From: Bernardetia sp. MNP-M8
GTDB taxonomy: Bacteria > Bacteroidota > Bacteroidia > Cytophagales > Bernardetiaceae
Length of the DNA: 64,000 nt
Assembly: GCF_037126285.1 (NCBI RefSeq)
Contig: NZ_CP147012.1
Span: 2,626,001 to 2,690,000, forward strand
Direction of reading: 5' to 3'
Shown here one piece after another: positions 61,720 to 64,000 of the stretch; position 1 is the first letter of the stretch, and the number at the start of each line of letters is the position of its first letter. Both the position numbers and the translations under genes were made by a program. The notes under the pieces are model-generated. The model was given only the letters and a program-made list of their open reading frames with translations, was not told the DNA's origin and made no database searches.

Positions 61720-62913
61720 TTATTTCTTCAAATTTTCAATAATGATTGCTGAAGCACCACCACCACCATTACAAATGGCAGCTAATCCATATTTACCATT
61801 GTTCTGACTAAGAACATTAGTAAGTGTTGTTACAATTCTTGAACCTGAACAGCCAAGTGGGTGTCCTAAAGAAACTGCTCCACCGTTTACGTTTACAATT
61901 TTAGGATCAATATCTAATTCTTTATTGAATGCCATCGTTACAGCTGAAAATGCTTCATTTACTTCGAAAAAGTCAATGTCATTTTTTGTAAGACCTGCAC
62001 GTTTTAGAGCTTTTGGTGCTGCAATTGTTGGTGCAGTCGTAAACCATTGTGGTTCTTGTTCTGCATCTGCAAAGTCTACAATTCTAGCAATTGGAGTAAG
62101 TCCTAATTCTTTTACTTTCTCTCCACTCATCAAGATTGCAGCCGAAGCACCATCATTGATTGTAGAAGCATTTGCTGCTGTAACTGTTCCATTTGCAGAA
62201 AAAACAGCTCTAAGAGTAGGTATTTTATCAAATTTCACTTTTTTGTATTCCTCATCTTCACTTACTACTACTGGGTCACCTTTTCTTTGTGGAATTTCTA
62301 CAGCTACAATTTCGTCTTTAAATCTGCCTGATTCTGTTGCATTTTTTGAACGAGTATAGGATTCTATAGCAAAAGCATCTTGTGCTTCACGAGTAAACTG
62401 ATATTTTTCGGCTGTTTTATCAGCACTTACACCCATGGCAGAGTTGTCATACGCATCAGCCAAGCCATCACGCATAAGTCCATCGATAAGTGTTCCGTGT
62501 CCGTAGCCGTAACCACCAAAACGAGCTTTATCTAAGTAAAAAGGGATATTTGTCATACTCTCCATTCCTCCAGCAACTACTACATCCGAATGACCTAACA
62601 TAATACTTTGAGCAGCAAACATAATCGCTTTCATACCCGAAGCACATACTTTATTAACTGTTGTACATTGAACAGAATAAGGAAGACCAGCCAAAACAGC
62701 AGCCTGACGAGCAGGAGCTTGTCCAAGATTTGCTGAAATTACATTACCCATATAAACTTCTTCTACTTCTTTTGGGTCAAGATTGATTTTTTGTAATGCT
62801 CCTTTTATTGCTGTTGCACCAAGTTGTGTAGCTGCAACGGCTGCCAAAGAACCATTAAAACTACCAATAGGAGTACGAACTGTTGAAACTAAATAAACTT
62901 CTTTGAGTGTCAT
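61720..62913 (-). CDS. Acetyl-CoA acetyltransferase (thiolase)
   Basis: The 397-residue cytosolic thiolase condenses two acetyl-CoA or cleaves 3-ketoacyl-CoA. The catalytic set is intact: C90 in NKVCASGMKA, H351 in SLGHPLGCSGSR and C381 in AICNGGGGAS. GGMESMTNIPFYL and NVNGGAVSLGHP are typical of biosynthetic-type (AtoB/PhaA) thiolases. It is single in this window, with no adjacent acyl-CoA dehydrogenase or hydratase, so a degradative role is not supported by context. Confidence 0.94.
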   Translation of the reverse strand: MTLKEVYLVSTVRTPIGSFNGSLAAVAATQLGATAIKGALQKINLDPKEVEEVYMGNVISANLGQAPARQAAVLAGLPYSVQCTTVNKVCASGMKAIMFAAQSIMLGHSDVVVAGGMESMTNIPFYLDKARFGGYGYGHGTLIDGLMRDGLADAYDNSAMGVSADKTAEKYQFTREAQDAFAIESYTRSKNATESGRFKDEIVAVEIPQRKGDPVVVSEDEEYKKVKFDKIPTLRAVFSANGTVTAANASTINDGASAAILMSGEKVKELGLTPIARIVDFADAEQEPQWFTTAPTIAAPKALKRAGLTKNDIDFFEVNEAFSAVTMAFNKELDIDPKIVNVNGGAVSLGHPLGCSGSRIVTTLTNVLSQNNGKYGLAAICNGGGGASAIIIENLKK

Positions 62914-63087
62914 ATAAGTTATACTTTTTATGTAAATGTTGTATTGTAAAGATTACTGAAAAATTACTGCTATGCAGTAGTTGAGAGGTCTGCAAGTTAC
63001 AAAAAAATGATATAAAAAACTCTTAACGAAGCTAAAGGGAAATGTAAATTTAATTTTTAGAATTCTCATAAATAGAGATAAAGTCTG

Positions 63088-63537
63088 TTAATTTAATAGC
63101 TCACTCTCTGCATAATTATCTCCTTTATCTAGTTCTCTAAAATAAAAAACAATTGAGCCATTAGAAGAAATTTTGAGTTCACAATAGCTTTCTATTTGCA
63201 TAGTTTCTAATACTTTTTTAGATTCTTTAAGGCTCAGGTCAGTTTTCATGGCTAGTTCTGTGGGCGTTAGATGTCCTCCATTTTGAGAAGCAGTTTCTAA
63301 TATTTGACGCTCATATTTGTTCATCAAAAATTTGTGTTGTCCTGTGCGTGAGAACTTCCATAAAAAAAAGCCTGCTAATGCTGGTATTCCTCCCAAGGCA
63401 ATTCCTCCTAGCAACCCATCTACAAGCTCATTTCTGCCATTATTTATGTTAGCTAACATAATTATAAAAAAAATACTTCCTAGCACAACGAAAGTCATTC
63501 CGATTATCTTTCCAAGTTGATATTTGAGTGTTTGCAT
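63088..63537 (-). CDS. Membrane protein with C-terminal winged-helix domain
   Basis: The 149-residue protein has two transmembrane helices (about 10-30 and 42-62), then a cytosolic winged-helix-like region (about 72-140; KYERQILETASQNGGHLTPTE in part, LAMKTDLSLKESKKVLETMQ). It could be a membrane-bound regulator, but DNA binding is unproven. It is a single gene with free space on both sides. Confidence 0.7.
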   Translation of the reverse strand: MQTLKYQLGKIIGMTFVVLGSIFFIIMLANINNGRNELVDGLLGGIALGGIPALAGFFLWKFSRTGQHKFLMNKYERQILETASQNGGHLTPTELAMKTDLSLKESKKVLETMQIESYCELKISSNGSIVFYFRELDKGDNYAESELLN

Positions 63538-63752
63538 AAGAAATAATATATAATTTGGTGTTTTTTAATTTGTAATTACTTCAATATACATTTTTTCTAA
63601 AATTTGAACAAATCGTTATCCAACAATTTTATCTTAAACTACTTACATCTTAGTCAAATCTAAAAAGCTTTTCTACCTAATAAAAAAACATTTTTACCGA
63701 AAGTAGTTATATAAAAAATTGTTTTGCTTCAATTTTTGCGTATTTTTCCATA

Positions 63753-63774
63753 TAATAACTGAATTTAGTTATTA
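63753..63774. promoter_or_regulatory. Palindrome upstream of the partial propeller gene
   Basis: TAATAACT (63753-63760) and AGTTATTA (63767-63774) form an 8-bp palindrome with a 6-base centre, 42 bases before the start codon at 63816. It could be an operator or hairpin. Confidence 0.35.
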
Positions 63775-63815
63775 GTCATAATAATTCTATCAAAATTTTA
63801 GCCCTAATAAAATAC

Positions 63816-64000
63816 ATGAGGTACGCTTGTACACTTTTCTGTATTCTAATTGTATATAGTTTTTCTATCTTCTCCAATTCTTCTTTTGCTCAATTTACTG
63901 ATTTTGGAGATACACCCTTAGAAGCCGAACATCTGAGCATCGATCAAGGATTGTCTCAATCGACAGTGCTTTCTATTCTGCAAGATCAAAAAGGATTTAT
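63816..64000 (+). CDS. Two-component-regulator propeller protein, 5' part
   Basis: The open frame starts at ATG 63816 and runs off the window after 61 codons. A signal peptide (MRYACTLFCILIVYSF..., ending SSFAQ) precedes LEAEHLSIDQGLSQSTVLSI and LQDQKGF, the first blade typical of two-component-regulator propeller sensors. The rest, probably a histidine kinase or a diguanylate/PP2C output, is not visible. No promoter was recognised apart from the palindrome upstream. Confidence 0.75.
   Translation, partial: MRYACTLFCILIVYSFSIFSNSSFAQFTDFGDTPLEAEHLSIDQGLSQSTVLSILQDQKGF

Noticed and set aside
61925-62359. 144-codon open frame on the plus strand
   Set aside because: It is antisense to the catalytically complete thiolase, a common shadow in this frame.

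Overview
The window is AT-rich (roughly one third G+C by eye) and reads as a chromosomal stretch of a gliding or marine-type Bacteroidota, most likely order Cytophagales (Bernardetia/Flexibacter-like). The evidence is indirect but consistent. Leaders are short and mostly lack Shine-Dalgarno sequences. Promoters fit the Bacteroidota pattern (TTTG, about 19 bases, TAnnTTTG). The protein families are also typical: a TonB receptor, a two-component-regulator propeller kinase, a 7TM-DISM kinase, a GIN-domain (DUF2807) protein, a TlpA-like protein, CdaA and a PurM-like AIR synthase. No rRNA, tRNA, CRISPR array, prophage or intact insertion sequence was found.

Layout. 1-8.2 kb: Na+/solute symporter, a secreted unknown protein, a TonB receptor in an operon with a TPR/coiled-coil PP2C phosphatase, and the diadenylate cyclase CdaA. 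8.5-15.1 kb: two large sensor kinases, one hybrid with three receiver domains and one 7TM-DISM/PAS. 15.3-21.5 kb: ribosome hibernation factor, a lipoprotein, an SbcC ATPase without an adjacent sbcD, and gltX. 21.6-29.2 kb: small unknowns, a SnoaL/beta-lactamase-fold fusion, a Crp/Fnr regulator with a DUF2798 protein, a PLP enzyme, and a three-gene group headed by a probable EndoU-type nuclease. 29.3-34.4 kb: an exported adenosine deaminase, then two serine hydrolases and an AraC regulator that share a 35-bp upstream motif.

34.5-43.7 kb: housekeeping genes (PurM-like, lgt, adk, amidase), a 206-bp MITE-like element, a TlpA-like gene cut by an in-frame stop, and a response-regulator phosphatase. 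43.8-53.1 kb: a propeller histidine kinase, Nudix, methyltransferase, a membrane protein joining a catalytically dead caspase/CHAT-like domain to a WD40-like propeller, a PLDc_N peptide and the RNA 2-prime,3-prime cyclic phosphodiesterase. 53.2-64 kb: an SGNH hydrolase, GIN-domain protein, three glycosyltransferases, an unusual 21-copy heptad-repeat protein, RidA, thiolase, a winged-helix membrane protein, and the beginning of another propeller sensor that runs off the window.

Themes. Signalling dominates: four sensor kinases or propeller sensors counting the partial one, two PP2C/SpoIIE phosphatases, c-di-AMP synthesis, Crp and AraC. The most noteworthy observations are two regulatory motifs each shared by separate transcription units (an ECF-type promoter at 23.8 and 55.5 kb; an AraC-linked motif at 32.1 and 34.4 kb), the pseudo-CHAT propeller protein, the LLPH/LLPY heptad protein, the EndoU locus, the interrupted TlpA-like gene, and several small inverted-repeat elements.
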